A DNA stretch of 64,000 nucleotides from Pedobacter aquatilis (lineage in GTDB: Bacteria > Bacteroidota > Bacteroidia > Sphingobacteriales > Sphingobacteriaceae): assembly GCF_030409415.1 (NCBI RefSeq), contig NZ_JAUFPW010000034.1:169895-233894 (forward strand), written 5' to 3'. The notes beneath the pieces were generated by a model. The model searched no databases. It was not told the DNA's origin and was given only the letters and a program-made list of their open reading frames with translations. The translations under genes and the position numbers were made by a program. Of the stretch, positions 1-8,986 are shown in pieces (positions within the stretch are counted from its first letter, which is position 1; the number at the start of each line of letters is the position of its first letter).

Positions 1-386
1 CGGCTTTAAAGAAAGGAATTGACGTAGAGCTTCCAAATGGTGACATAGTTAGGAGTGAAGATTACACAACTGCAGCCGATGCCCCACGTTGCTACGCATA
101 CTGCTCAGATACGCTTTATGATGAAAGATATTTTGAATCAATAAAAAACTGCGATACCCTTTATCACGAAGCAACTTTCACACATGACCTTTTAGATAGA
201 GCAAACGAAACCCATCATACAACAGCTTTACAAGCGGGAGAAGTTGCCAAAATTAATGGTGCAAAAAAGTTAATTATAGGGCATTTTTCTTCTCGTTACA
301 AAACCTTACAAATGCTTTTGGAAGAAACACAATCGGTTTTTGAAAATACAGAATTAGCGATTGAAGGAAAGACTTTTCAATTATAA
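1..386 (+). CDS. rnz: Ribonuclease Z, C-terminal part (5' end cut by the window)
   Basis: Reading frame 3 is open from the window edge to a TAA at 384-386, giving about 127 C-terminal residues. RNase Z is the metallo-beta-lactamase-fold endonuclease that matures the 3' end of tRNA precursors. Visible family motifs are the YCSDT segment near residue 33, whose Asp bridges the two metals; HEATF near residue 55; the ET-HHTTA segment; and GHFSSRY near residue 96, whose His is the last metal ligand. The length after these motifs fits the family's usual C-terminus. The N-terminal HxHxDH motif lies outside the window. Expression runs towards the bidirectional terminator at 579-616. Confidence 0.93.
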   Translation, partial: ALKKGIDVELPNGDIVRSEDYTTAADAPRCYAYCSDTLYDERYFESIKNCDTLYHEATFTHDLLDRANETHHTTALQAGEVAKINGAKKLIIGHFSSRYKTLQMLLEETQSVFENTELAIEGKTFQL

Positions 387-578
387 AAATTGTTTTCTGA
401 TGAGTTATAGTAGGTTATCGTTGTATCTAAACCCGACATTAACGAGCATGGAGCGAAGCGGAATAAAGTGGTTGGCGGGGCTGTAGGCTGCCAAGAATAT
501 CAAACAATAATTTCCAAATACTTCTTAAATAATAATTATTCTTTTGTAAAGTATAACGAAAGTGTGAATTTCTTTAAT
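387..578. other. Intergenic spacer with a GC-richer stretch
   Basis: The spacer has no credible ORF. Positions about 433-500 are clearly richer in G and C than the flanks and read like one of the non-coding interspersed sequences common in Sphingobacteriaceae, but a second copy is not evident in this window. Its nature is unknown. Confidence 0.3.
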
Positions 579-616
579 AAAAAAGCCTTGCTATTAATTA
601 AATAGCAAGGCTTTTT
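579..616. terminator. Bidirectional rho-independent terminator
   Basis: A stem of about 16 bp (579-595 pairing with 601-616) with core GCCTTGCTAT / ATAGCAAGGC has A-runs on the left and T-runs on the right, so it can work on both strands. It sits between the convergent rnz and MlaD-family genes. Confidence 0.85.
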
Positions 617-632
617 AGTATGATATTAATTA

Positions 633-1586
633 TTATTTATCTTTTTTATTGCCGCCACCAAATACAGAGAAGTGTACGTAACGTTTAGGATTTGCTTTTA
701 AATCAATCATTAACTCATCTAAGTTTTTAGATGCATTATTCAAATTGTTATACATTTTATCATCGTTCAATAATAAACCTAAACTACCTTTTCCATCTTT
801 AATGCCCGATATTACGCTCTGTAAATCAGCAATTGCATTATTTGCATTATCTAAAGTTTGTTTAAAATTAGCTGCTGCAAACTTATCTGTAACTGTATTA
901 ATGTTGGTTAAAATGTCGCTTATTTTCTTGTTATTATTATTTAAGTTGGCGGTAATGCCTTCAACATTCTTAAATATAGCTTCGATACGAGCACTTTCCG
1001 AACCAACTAAACCATCAACTTTTTTTGATGTAGTTTCTAGAGATGCTAATGTACCAGCGATGCTGCTAAAGCTTTTATCAACATTTTTTTGAAAATTTGG
1101 ATTTAGAATTGAGTTCACACTACTCAAAATTGAATCCATTTTTCCAATGATTAATTCTGCTTTCTTTTGAACTGGCTGAACTTGTTCCATTAAACCTTTT
1201 TCTACATTCGCATTAAGTGTAAAACCTTCTTCAGCCATTTTTTTTGAATCGCCTAACGACATCACAATCGCTTTGCTACCCAATAAATCTGTACCTTCTA
1301 AACGGGCAATACTGTTTTCAGGAATATCATATTTACTGTTGATACTCAAGGTTGCTAAAATTGTTCCACCCTGTTCTAATTGAAGCTTGGCAACACGACC
1401 AATTTGATATCCATTAATTAAAACTGGTTTTGAAACTGTTAAACCATCAACTCTGGTGTATCTTGCAAATAGAGTAGTTTCGCTAGAAAAAATAGAGTTT
1501 CCTTTTAAAAAGTTATATCCAATAATTAGTAAAGCAATGGCAAATGCAGCTAAAATACCTACTTTGGTTTCGTTCTTAATTTTCAT
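633..1586 (-). CDS. MlaD family (MCE domain) lipid-transport protein
   Basis: This 317-residue protein has one N-terminal membrane anchor (about residues 9-27), an MCE domain (about 37-115) and a long helical C-terminal region (about 125-290). MCE proteins form rings that bind lipids and work with an ABC transporter in moving phospholipid across the periplasm. The conserved motif after the anchor (YTRVDGLTVSKPVLINGYQI) marks the MlaD type. No MlaE permease or MlaF ATPase gene lies beside it here, so the partners must be elsewhere. It is followed on the same strand by nothing before the terminator, and the two upstream genes are cell-wall amidases, giving an envelope context. The start ATG at 1584-1586 is well placed just before the anchor. 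Confidence 0.88.
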   Translation of the reverse strand: MKIKNETKVGILAAFAIALLIIGYNFLKGNSIFSSETTLFARYTRVDGLTVSKPVLINGYQIGRVAKLQLEQGGTILATLSINSKYDIPENSIARLEGTDLLGSKAIVMSLGDSKKMAEEGFTLNANVEKGLMEQVQPVQKKAELIIGKMDSILSSVNSILNPNFQKNVDKSFSSIAGTLASLETTSKKVDGLVGSESARIEAIFKNVEGITANLNNNNKKISDILTNINTVTDKFAAANFKQTLDNANNAIADLQSVISGIKDGKGSLGLLLNDDKMYNNLNNASKNLDELMIDLKANPKRYVHFSVFGGGNKKDK

Positions 1587-1662
1587 GTGTTCTTATTTAG
1601 TGGCTGCAAATGTTAATATCCTTTATTAAAATTTGGCAGAGCGCTATATTTATTAATTTGTG

Positions 1663-1670
1663 CAAAGGTA
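1663..1670 (-). promoter_or_regulatory. Candidate Bacteroidota -7 box for the MlaD-family gene
   Basis: On the minus strand this reads TACCTTTG, an exact match to TAnnTTTG, 77 bases upstream of the start codon. No TTG is seen at the usual -33 distance, so support is partial. Confidence 0.35.
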
Positions 1671-1761
1671 TTTATAATAGATAATGTTTGCACTAATGTT
1701 TTTGTTTGGAATATGTTATTTTATTTGCTATCTAATAATTAAATACCATTTTTTGTGCCAA

Positions 1762-2541
1762 TTATCTTACTTCAATATTTTTCTTATATGTTTTTATTGC
1801 AGCGAAAATAGAGCTTGCAATTTCGTCTTGACCTTTTGAAGAATTAATGTATTTTTCTTCTTCTGTATTAGAGATAAAACCAACTTCTGTTAACACTGCT
1901 GGCATTCCACAACGTTGCAAAACAAGTAAGCCTTGTTCTTTTACACCTCTGCTGGCTCGTTTATCTCTACTTACATAACTATTTTGCATAAGTTTGGCAA
2001 GTTTAATGCTTTTATCGCGAAAGGTGTTTTTTAGTAAAGACATGAGGATGAAAGTACCAGGATTGTTTGGATCATAACCATCATATTTGCTTTTATAATT
2101 CTTTTCCAACTTTATATCGGCATTTTCTCTTATTGCTGCATCCTGTTCTTTTAATCGATGAGAACCTGCAACCAATGTTTCAACACCCTTAATGTGTTTA
2201 TTGCCAGGAGGCATAGAATTGCAATGAATAGAGATAAATAAGTCGGCATTGGATTCATTTGCGATTTCTGCTCTGCGATATAAATCTACGTCAATATCAG
2301 TTTTTCGGGTAAAAATTACCTTGATATCTGGCAAATCCTCTTTAAGTTTTGCACCTAATTTTAAAGCAACTTTTAATGCAATATCTTTTTCTTTGGATAC
2401 GCTGCCTGAAGCACCAGGCTTTCTGCCACCATGACCAGGATCGATTACTATGGTTTTTATCTTATATCCCTGAGCAAAAACTTCCTGGAGCTGAGTAACG
2501 GAGCAAAATAAGCAGATTATGGTTAGAAGTTTTATCTTCAT
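1762..2541 (-). CDS. N-acetylmuramoyl-L-alanine amidase (Amidase_3)
   Basis: This 259-residue zinc amidase cleaves the bond between MurNAc and the stem peptide in peptidoglycan. Residues 1-24 are a signal peptide ending in FAQ, so it acts in the periplasm. The zinc ligands and catalytic Glu of the family are visible: His37 in DPGHGG, Glu51 in the KEKD segment, His106 in ISIHCN, and Glu219 in LTEVGF. There is no SPOR, LysM or AMIN targeting domain. It lies 9 bases downstream of a second amidase of the same family on the same strand, so the two are probably co-transcribed and arose by duplication. Activation by an EnvC/NlpD-like protein is possible but not seen here. Confidence 0.92.
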   Translation of the reverse strand: MKIKLLTIICLFCSVTQLQEVFAQGYKIKTIVIDPGHGGRKPGASGSVSKEKDIALKVALKLGAKLKEDLPDIKVIFTRKTDIDVDLYRRAEIANESNADLFISIHCNSMPPGNKHIKGVETLVAGSHRLKEQDAAIRENADIKLEKNYKSKYDGYDPNNPGTFILMSLLKNTFRDKSIKLAKLMQNSYVSRDKRASRGVKEQGLLVLQRCGMPAVLTEVGFISNTEEEKYINSSKGQDEIASSIFAAIKTYKKNIEVR

Positions 2542-2550
2542 TTTATATTA

Positions 2551-3414
2551 TTAAAACGATGTTTCGGCTAAACGTTTGTAGTTTTTAATTGCTTTTATTA
2601 TTCCGTTAACAATTTCTGCTTGCCCTTCGGGCGAGTTCATATAGTCTTCTTCATCAGGGTTACTTACAAAACCAATTTCGGTAAGAACAGCTGGCATTGC
2701 AGCCCTCGCTAAAACTGCAAGGCTTTTTTCTTGTACACCACGATTAATTCTACCGGCAGCAACGTATTCTTGTTGAATCATCGAAGCAAACTTTAAACTC
2801 CTATCTCGGTTAGTTTGTTTCATTAAGGATAACATTATATCGTTTTCTGGAGTATTGGCAATAAAACCTTCATAGTTTTTTTGGTAGTTATCCTCTAAAA
2901 ACATCGAAGCATTTTCACGTTTAATTACTTCATCTTGTTCACTTAATCTGCCTGTCCCAGATACAAATGTTTCTGTACCTCTTGTTGATGTACTTTTTGA
3001 AGTTATTGTACGATAAACCGGCACTTTTCTGCCTTTAACTTTTTTATAATAATCAACAACTCTAGATACCCTTACCGGCATATCATTTAAGTGGATTGAA
3101 ATAAATAAGTCTGCTTTGGCATTATTTGCAATATTTATTCGCTCATAAAGTGGAATAAATACATCAGTTTCTCGGGTGTAAATAACTTTTATATCTTTAA
3201 TACTATCTTGTAAAGCCTTACCTAAGTTCAAAGCGGTTTTTAAAGCAACGTCTTTTTCCTTTGAATAAACACCATGCGTTGCCCCATCTTTGCCTCCATG
3301 TCCGGCATCAATTACAATTGTTTTAATTTTATATTCTTGTGCAAATGCTTGATTATCAATTAAATTGAGTGCTACTAAGCAAATAATAAATGTTAAAAGG
3401 TTTTTAAGATACAT
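2551..3414 (-). CDS. N-acetylmuramoyl-L-alanine amidase (Amidase_3), paralogue
   Basis: This secreted zinc amidase has 287 residues from the chosen start. I chose the ATG at 3412-3414 because it opens directly onto a normal signal peptide (MYLKNLLTF to AFAQ). The longer frame to 3480 would run over the candidate promoter at 3465-3472 and nearly touch the divergent lptD gene. The catalytic set is visible: His39 in DAGHGG, Glu53 in KEKD, a His in ISIHLN, and Glu in LTEIGF. Compared with its neighbour it carries an extra basic loop of about 30 residues after the second His motif (around VVDYYKKVKGRKVPVYRT), which could tune access to the active site. It is likely the first gene of an amidase pair. 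Confidence 0.9.
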   Translation of the reverse strand: MYLKNLLTFIICLVALNLIDNQAFAQEYKIKTIVIDAGHGGKDGATHGVYSKEKDVALKTALNLGKALQDSIKDIKVIYTRETDVFIPLYERINIANNAKADLFISIHLNDMPVRVSRVVDYYKKVKGRKVPVYRTITSKSTSTRGTETFVSGTGRLSEQDEVIKRENASMFLEDNYQKNYEGFIANTPENDIMLSLMKQTNRDRSLKFASMIQQEYVAAGRINRGVQEKSLAVLARAAMPAVLTEIGFVSNPDEEDYMNSPEGQAEIVNGIIKAIKNYKRLAETSF

Positions 3415-3432
3415 CAATGGTATATTTTTCAC

Positions 3433-3440
3433 TAATTTTG
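3433..3440 (+). promoter_or_regulatory. Candidate -7 box for lptD
   Basis: TAATTTTG matches TAnnTTTG exactly, 48 bases before the TTG start at 3489. It lies in the 74-base divergent spacer shared with the amidase gene. No clear -33 element is seen. Confidence 0.4.
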
Positions 3441-3464
3441 AACGTTTTTGATTAAACATTTGTG

Positions 3465-3472
3465 CAAAAATA
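3465..3472 (-). promoter_or_regulatory. Candidate -7 box for the amidase pair
   Basis: On the minus strand this reads TATTTTTG, an exact TAnnTTTG match. Transcription would begin near 3458, downstream of the distal ATG at 3480, which supports starting the amidase at 3414. Confidence 0.4.
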
Positions 3473-3488
3473 ACATTCAAATACGAAT

Positions 3489-6146
3489 TTGAAACTCCTT
3501 AGCAACTCTATTTTACTAATTTCTGTCATTTTATTAACACTAACCGTTAATAAAGCTAACGCATATTCCGCTTTTTCATTGCAGCAGGTGGTTCAACAAG
3601 ATACTTCAAAGCGTGATACATCTAAAGTAAAAACAAAGAATAATAGCGACCTCGACCAAAAAGTTGAGTATAAAGCGACCGATTCTGTTAGGTTTAGCAA
3701 AGACAAGAACATTATTTACATGTATGGAAACGCCAGGGTTATTTATGGTGATTTCGAATTAGATGCAGATTATATTCGCTATGACCAAAAAAATAATTTG
3801 ATTTTTGCAAGTGGAAGAACAAATCCAAGAACTAAAAGGTATGTAGGTAGGCCGATTTTTAAATCGGGCGCTGAAGGTTCTGCAATCGCCGATTCGCTAT
3901 ATTATAATTCTGCAACAACGAAAGCAAAAGTATTTGGCGTTTTCTCTCAGCAAGATGATGGATTTTTCTCAGGTGGGCAAAGTAAAAAGCAACCTGATAA
4001 CGAACTGCACATCAAAAATATGATGTATAGCACTTGTAATCTTCCCCATCCACATTTTGGACTAATGATTAGTAAAGGTATTGCTACTGAGAAACAAATT
4101 ATTACCGGTCCAACCTACATGATAATAGAGGATGTACCTACACCTTTTGCATTACCATTTGCCTTTTTTCCAAAGCAAAATAAACGTACTTCGGGGCTTA
4201 TGCTGCCAACACCAGGCGAAGATGCTACTCGAGGATTTTTCCTTCAAAATGCAGGTTATTATTTAGGTTTAAGTGATTATTGGGATGCTAAATTGATGGG
4301 GTCTATTTACACAAATGGTTCTTACGAAGCCTCTTTAAATACAAATTACATTAAACGTTATAAATATAATGGTAGCATAACTACACATTATGCCAGCACT
4401 CGAAATGGTATTCAAGGACAGGAAAATATAGGTAAAGATTTTCGTATTGGTTGGTCTCACAGCCAAAATCCAAATGCTAGTCCGGGTAGTACTTTTAGTG
4501 CCAATGTAAATTTAAGTTCAAGTAGCTACTATACATCTACAGCAGCGAATCAAACTTATGATTTAGGCGCAATCGCTACAAATAGTTCGAACAGTAGTAT
4601 CGCTTATTCGAAAGTTTTGGCTGGTGGTTTATTTAATTTTAGTACGGCTTTAAGTGCTCAGCAAACATTTAGTACTCGTGAAATTGCCTTACAATTGCCA
4701 TCGTTCAACTTAAATATGTCAACCATTAGTCCTTTCGATTCTAAAAACAGAAGTGGAGAGCAAAAATGGTATCAAAAAATTACGGTTGGTTATAGCTTAC
4801 AGGGAAATAATAATATCACCACAAAAGATAGTTTATTATTTCAGCCAACCGGATTAAGAGCGTTAAAGAGTGGTTTAAACCATAACATTCCAATCAGCAT
4901 GAATTTTACAGCCTTAAAGTATTTAAACTTTACGATGGGTGGTACTTATAATGAGGTTTGGAACTTTCAAACAATCAATAGAAGATATACAACTTTTACA
5001 GATGGTTCTTATACTTTTAGACAAGATACAATTTCGGGTTTCAAACGTGGTGGAAGTTATAATTTATCGACAAGTATGAGTACCAAAATTTATGGTAAAA
5101 CTAAAGAGTTTAAAAATCTTGGAAATATAAAGCAATTGCGCCACGTAATGACGCCCACTGTTGGTTTTTCTTATTCTCCTGATTTTACCGATCCATCGAG
5201 AGGGATTTACAAGGAAGCTTCTAATCAGAATAATCAAATAATTATAGATCCAAGTACGGGCAGGCCGCTAACTTATTCCATATTCACAAATAGTGCATTT
5301 GCTGGTTCTTTCTCTGGAAGGCAAGCGGCAATAAATTTTATTTTGGATAATACAACCGAACTAAAAGTTCGATCTAAAAAAGATACAACTGGTACTGGCG
5401 AAAAGAAAATACCTATTATTCAAGGTTTAACCTTTAATGGTTCATATAATTTTCTCAGTCCGAGAAGAAAATTATCTGATATTAGTTTTAGTGGCCGTTC
5501 TCAGTTCACAGATAAATTGGGCATAACTTATAATGGTACATTTAATCCATATTTATTACGCGATTCGATTAATACCAGCGGAAATAGAGTGTTTTATGAA
5601 GAAGACAGATACTTTTTTAAAGGCGGTAAATATTTTCCAAGATTGGAACGGATAGGATTTTCGTTTGATTATAGTTTAAATCCTGATGCATTTAAGCGTA
5701 AAAATGATGCTTACGATGCAACTAAAAATCAAATGGAAAAGCAAGGGATTACGCCTTTACAAACAGAGCAACTAAATGCGCTTAATCGCGACCCGAATGC
5801 ATTTGTTGATTTTAATATTCCGTGGAATTTTGCATTTCAATATCGATTTGATTATTCCAATGTTCTTGGGCAATCTACAATAACAAATACTTTAAATTTT
5901 AATGGTGATTTTAATTTAACGCCTAAATGGAAGTTCACCTTTAATTCTGGTTACGATTTTAAAAACAAGGGATTAGCACCTATGCAACTCGCAATTTACA
6001 GAGATTTGCATTGCTGGGATATGAATATTTCTTGGGTTCCTTATGGAGCTTACAAAAGTTATTCGGTAAATATCCGGGTTAAGGCTTCTATTCTTCAAGA
6101 TTTAAAATTGAGTAAACGATCAGGTTTTTATAATACCTACCAATAA
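3489..6146 (+). CDS. lptD: LPS-assembly outer-membrane protein LptD (Bacteroidota type)
   Basis: This 885-residue protein inserts lipopolysaccharide into the outer leaflet of the outer membrane. It has a signal peptide (residues 1-25), an OstA-like periplasmic jellyroll segment (about 70-160, with the repeated pattern IIYMYGNARVIYGDFELDAD) and a long beta-barrel (about 200-885) rich in alternating aromatic strands. The start is TTG at 3489. An in-frame TAA lies at 3471-3473 with no ATG after it, and the TTG leads straight into the signal peptide, so a non-ATG start is well supported. It is divergent from the amidases and is followed after 3 bases by cinA. The LptE partner is not seen nearby. 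Confidence 0.9.
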   Translation: MKLLSNSILLISVILLTLTVNKANAYSAFSLQQVVQQDTSKRDTSKVKTKNNSDLDQKVEYKATDSVRFSKDKNIIYMYGNARVIYGDFELDADYIRYDQKNNLIFASGRTNPRTKRYVGRPIFKSGAEGSAIADSLYYNSATTKAKVFGVFSQQDDGFFSGGQSKKQPDNELHIKNMMYSTCNLPHPHFGLMISKGIATEKQIITGPTYMIIEDVPTPFALPFAFFPKQNKRTSGLMLPTPGEDATRGFFLQNAGYYLGLSDYWDAKLMGSIYTNGSYEASLNTNYIKRYKYNGSITTHYASTRNGIQGQENIGKDFRIGWSHSQNPNASPGSTFSANVNLSSSSYYTSTAANQTYDLGAIATNSSNSSIAYSKVLAGGLFNFSTALSAQQTFSTREIALQLPSFNLNMSTISPFDSKNRSGEQKWYQKITVGYSLQGNNNITTKDSLLFQPTGLRALKSGLNHNIPISMNFTALKYLNFTMGGTYNEVWNFQTINRRYTTFTDGSYTFRQDTISGFKRGGSYNLSTSMSTKIYGKTKEFKNLGNIKQLRHVMTPTVGFSYSPDFTDPSRGIYKEASNQNNQIIIDPSTGRPLTYSIFTNSAFAGSFSGRQAAINFILDNTTELKVRSKKDTTGTGEKKIPIIQGLTFNGSYNFLSPRRKLSDISFSGRSQFTDKLGITYNGTFNPYLLRDSINTSGNRVFYEEDRYFFKGGKYFPRLERIGFSFDYSLNPDAFKRKNDAYDATKNQMEKQGITPLQTEQLNALNRDPNAFVDFNIPWNFAFQYRFDYSNVLGQSTITNTLNFNGDFNLTPKWKFTFNSGYDFKNKGLAPMQLAIYRDLHCWDMNISWVPYGAYKSYSVNIRVKASILQDLKLSKRSGFYNTYQ

Positions 6147-6149
6147 ATT

Positions 6150-7394
6150 ATGTTAGCAGAAATTATTACCATTGGCGATGAAATTCTAATCGGTCAGATT
6201 GTTGATACCAACTCTGCCTGGATGGCAAAGCAGCTGAATTTAATTGGCGTTTCTGTAAAACAAATTACTTCAGTTTCTGATGATGAACAACATATTTTAT
6301 CTGCTTTAGCTGATGCTGAAAAACGAGCCGATATTATTTTAATAACAGGTGGTTTGGGGCCAACCAAAGATGATATTACAAAGAAAACTTTGGCCAAATA
6401 TTTTGGAATGGGTTTTCGTAGAGATGATGGAGCTTTGGAAATGGTTGCTTCAATCTTTAAAAAATATAATCGTCCATTGTTAGATGTTAATATTCAGCAA
6501 GCGGATGTTCCAGATGGTTGCGAAGTTATTGTGAACCGAAACGGAACCGCACCTTGCATGTGGTTTGAGCAGAATAATAAAATTTTTGTTTCGATGCCGG
6601 GTGTTCCTTACGAGATGATGTATTTAATGGATGATGAGATTTTACCGAGGATTAAATCGAGATTTAGTCTGCCATTCATAGTTCATAAAACTATATTAAC
6701 CGCAAATATTGGCGAATCGTTTTTGGCTCAGGAAATAGAAACTATTGAAGACAGCTTACCAGCTCACATCAAGTTGGCTTATTTGCCAAAACTTGGCCAA
6801 GTTCGCTTGCGCCTATCCGCCAAAGGCGAAAATGAAATTACTTTAAAAAACGAAGTAGAAACATACGCTCAACAGATTATTGCAAAGGTTAAAAAGTTTG
6901 TTGTTATTGATGAAGATATTCCTCTTGAGAAAGCTATTCTGAATATAATGAAAAAGCGTGGCTTGACTTTATCTACAGCAGAAAGTTGTACTGGTGGTTA
7001 CATAGCGCATTTAATTACGCAACATCCGGGTTGTTCTTCTGTTTATTGGGGCGGGGCAGTAGCTTACGCTTACGAACTCAAAGAATCTATTTTGGGTGTA
7101 AAAGAAAATACACTAACAAGTTTTGGTGCAGTTAGCGAAGAAACCGTTACTGAAATGTCTGAAGGTGCAATCAAGCATTTTAAAACAGATTATTCCATTG
7201 CTGTAAGTGGAATTGCTGGTCCGGATGGCGGTACAGAAGATAAACCAGTTGGAACGGTTTGGATTTCTATTTCATCGAAACACAAAACAGTAGCTAAAGT
7301 GTTTAATTTCAGTAATAAACGCGTTCAAAACATAGAACGTTCTGGAGCTTCGGCGTTAGCAATGTTATTAAATCTATTAAGAGAAGACGAGTAG
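6150..7394 (+). CDS. cinA: CinA: MoCF-like domain plus nicotinamide-nucleotide amidase
   Basis: This 414-residue protein has two domains. The N-terminal molybdopterin-binding-like domain (about 1-170, with GDEILIGQIVDTN and ITGGLGPTKDD) is a pyrophosphatase/COG1058 module. The C-terminal PncC domain (about 255-410) carries the TAESCTGG serine motif and the Tyr/Lys pair in AYELKESILGV, and in the family deamidates NMN to NaMN for NAD recycling. Length and order match full-size CinA. The gene starts 3 bases after lptD and is probably transcribed with it. Older annotation calls it competence/damage-inducible protein A; no competence gene is adjacent. Confidence 0.94.
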   Translation: MLAEIITIGDEILIGQIVDTNSAWMAKQLNLIGVSVKQITSVSDDEQHILSALADAEKRADIILITGGLGPTKDDITKKTLAKYFGMGFRRDDGALEMVASIFKKYNRPLLDVNIQQADVPDGCEVIVNRNGTAPCMWFEQNNKIFVSMPGVPYEMMYLMDDEILPRIKSRFSLPFIVHKTILTANIGESFLAQEIETIEDSLPAHIKLAYLPKLGQVRLRLSAKGENEITLKNEVETYAQQIIAKVKKFVVIDEDIPLEKAILNIMKKRGLTLSTAESCTGGYIAHLITQHPGCSSVYWGGAVAYAYELKESILGVKENTLTSFGAVSEETVTEMSEGAIKHFKTDYSIAVSGIAGPDGGTEDKPVGTVWISISSKHKTVAKVFNFSNKRVQNIERSGASALAMLLNLLREDE

Positions 7395-7409
7395 AACAAA
7401 TAAAAACTG

Positions 7410-7417
7410 TATTTTTG
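7410..7417 (+). promoter_or_regulatory. Candidate -7 box for the E2 gene
   Basis: TATTTTTG matches TAnnTTTG exactly, 33 bases before the ATG at 7451 in the cinA-E2 spacer. No TTG at -33 is evident. Confidence 0.4.
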
Positions 7418-7450
7418 TCGCAATACCAATATAATATACTGTAATTTAAT

Positions 7451-8788
7451 ATGGCTCAATACGAATTATTGTTACCAAAAATGGGTGAGAGTGTTGCGGA
7501 AGCAACCGTGATTAAATGGGTAAAACAACCAGGTGATGCTATTGATTTAGATGATACCATTCTTGAAATAGCTACCGATAAGGTAGATTCTGAAGTGCCG
7601 TCGCCAGTTGCTGGTAAGTTGGTAAAACAATTATTTAAAGAGGATGAAGTTGCGCAGGTTGGTGATGTGATTGCAATTATCGAAACTGAGGGCGAAAATG
7701 AAGCTAAAAAAGACGAAACTCCAATTTCTGCTCCTTTTGTAGAGGAAAAACCGGAAACTATTCCTGGTTTAGAACAGCTACCAGAGGAAAAGGTGGCGGT
7801 CCAAGTTAATTCATCTTCATCAGATCGTTTTTATTCTCCATTAGTAAAAAGTATTGCATCGCAAGAAAATATATCGACAACTGAATTAGATTCTATCAAA
7901 GGTTCTGGCGCAGATGGCCGCTTAAATAAAGACGATTTATTAAATTATATAGCTAATAAAAAAGGTGATGTGCCAGTTTCTGTAACTAAACCTCAGGCTG
8001 AAGCTATAGTAAACAAGCCAGCTGCAACTCATGAAGTTTCATCTGTAACAAATAAACCATCTACAACATCAGTTTCTGGTAGCGATGAAATTATTGAGAT
8101 GGATAGAATGCGTAAACTTATTGCCGACCATATGGTAATGAGTAAAAGTACCTCTCCACATGTTACCTCATTTGTTGAAGCCGATGTTACTAATTTGGTT
8201 TTATGGCGCAACAAAGTGAAAAATAGCTTCGAAAAGCGTGAGAGTGAAAAAATAACATTCACGCCAATTTTTGTTGAAGCTGTTGCAAAAGCAATTAAAG
8301 ATTTTCCGATGATTAATGTTTCAGTTAATGGAACGCAAATCATCAAGAAAAATAATATTAATATTGGTATGGCGGCTGCTTTACCAAGTGGTAATTTAAT
8401 TGTTCCGGTAATTAGAAATGCGGACCAATTAAACTTAGTTGGTTTAACCAAAGCTGTTAACGATTTAGCTTTAAGAGCAAGAAACTCAAAATTAAAACCA
8501 GATGAAACACAAGGCGGAACTTTTACACTTACAAATGTTGGTTCTTTTGGTAATGTGATGGGTACGCCAATTATTAATCAGCCACAGGTAGCTATCTTGG
8601 CAGTTGGTGCAATTAAAAAGAAACCAGCGGTTTTAGAAACCGAACATGGTGATGTAATCGCTATTCGCCACATGATGTTCCTTTCACTTTCCTATGATCA
8701 TAGAGTTGTTGATGGATCGTTGGGTGGAATGTTTGTTCGAAGAGTTGCCGATTATTTAGAAAACTGGGATTTTAACAGGGAGATTTAA
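7451..8788 (+). CDS. 2-oxo acid dehydrogenase E2 (dihydrolipoamide acyltransferase)
   Basis: This 445-residue core subunit of a 2-oxo acid dehydrogenase complex transfers acyl groups to CoA. It has one lipoyl domain (1-80) with the lipoylated Lys44 in EIATDKVDSEV, a flexible linker, a peripheral-subunit-binding domain (about 131-167) and a catalytic domain (about 215-445) ending with SYDHRVVDG, where His417 and Asp421 are catalytic. The sequence resembles the branched-chain (BkdB-like) E2 group most, but pyruvate or 2-oxoglutarate complexes cannot be excluded from sequence alone. E1 and E3 genes are not adjacent. It has its own candidate promoter and the terminator at 8937-8963. Confidence 0.92.
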   Translation: MAQYELLLPKMGESVAEATVIKWVKQPGDAIDLDDTILEIATDKVDSEVPSPVAGKLVKQLFKEDEVAQVGDVIAIIETEGENEAKKDETPISAPFVEEKPETIPGLEQLPEEKVAVQVNSSSSDRFYSPLVKSIASQENISTTELDSIKGSGADGRLNKDDLLNYIANKKGDVPVSVTKPQAEAIVNKPAATHEVSSVTNKPSTTSVSGSDEIIEMDRMRKLIADHMVMSKSTSPHVTSFVEADVTNLVLWRNKVKNSFEKRESEKITFTPIFVEAVAKAIKDFPMINVSVNGTQIIKKNNINIGMAAALPSGNLIVPVIRNADQLNLVGLTKAVNDLALRARNSKLKPDETQGGTFTLTNVGSFGNVMGTPIINQPQVAILAVGAIKKKPAVLETEHGDVIAIRHMMFLSLSYDHRVVDGSLGGMFVRRVADYLENWDFNREI

Positions 8789-8936
8789 GCCGAAGAGTAC
8801 TTTATCAAACTCAAAATAAATTATCTTATAAAATTTATTTCTAATTGGTTTTATATTGATACCGAATTATCCCTTGTTCAAACTGAAGGTTATTAATAGG
8901 TTAAAGCCAAAAACAATTGGTAGAAGCATAAAATAA

Positions 8937-8963
8937 AAAAAGGGATAATTTCTATCCCTTTTT
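8937..8963. terminator. Rho-independent terminator (both strands)
   Basis: AAAAAGGGATA (8937-8947) pairs with TATCCCTTTTT (8953-8963) around a 5-base loop. It serves the plus-strand E2 gene and the minus-strand SDR gene that ends at 8987. Confidence 0.85.
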
Positions 8964-8986
8964 AAGTCAAATTGTTGTTGAGAAAT

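Noticed and set aside
745..1092. 115-residue plus-strand frame inside the MlaD-family gene
   Set aside because: It lies wholly within a clear MCE protein gene and has no recognisable domain.
8029..8451. 140-residue minus-strand frame inside the E2 gene
   Set aside because: It is antisense to the conserved catalytic domain of the acyltransferase.
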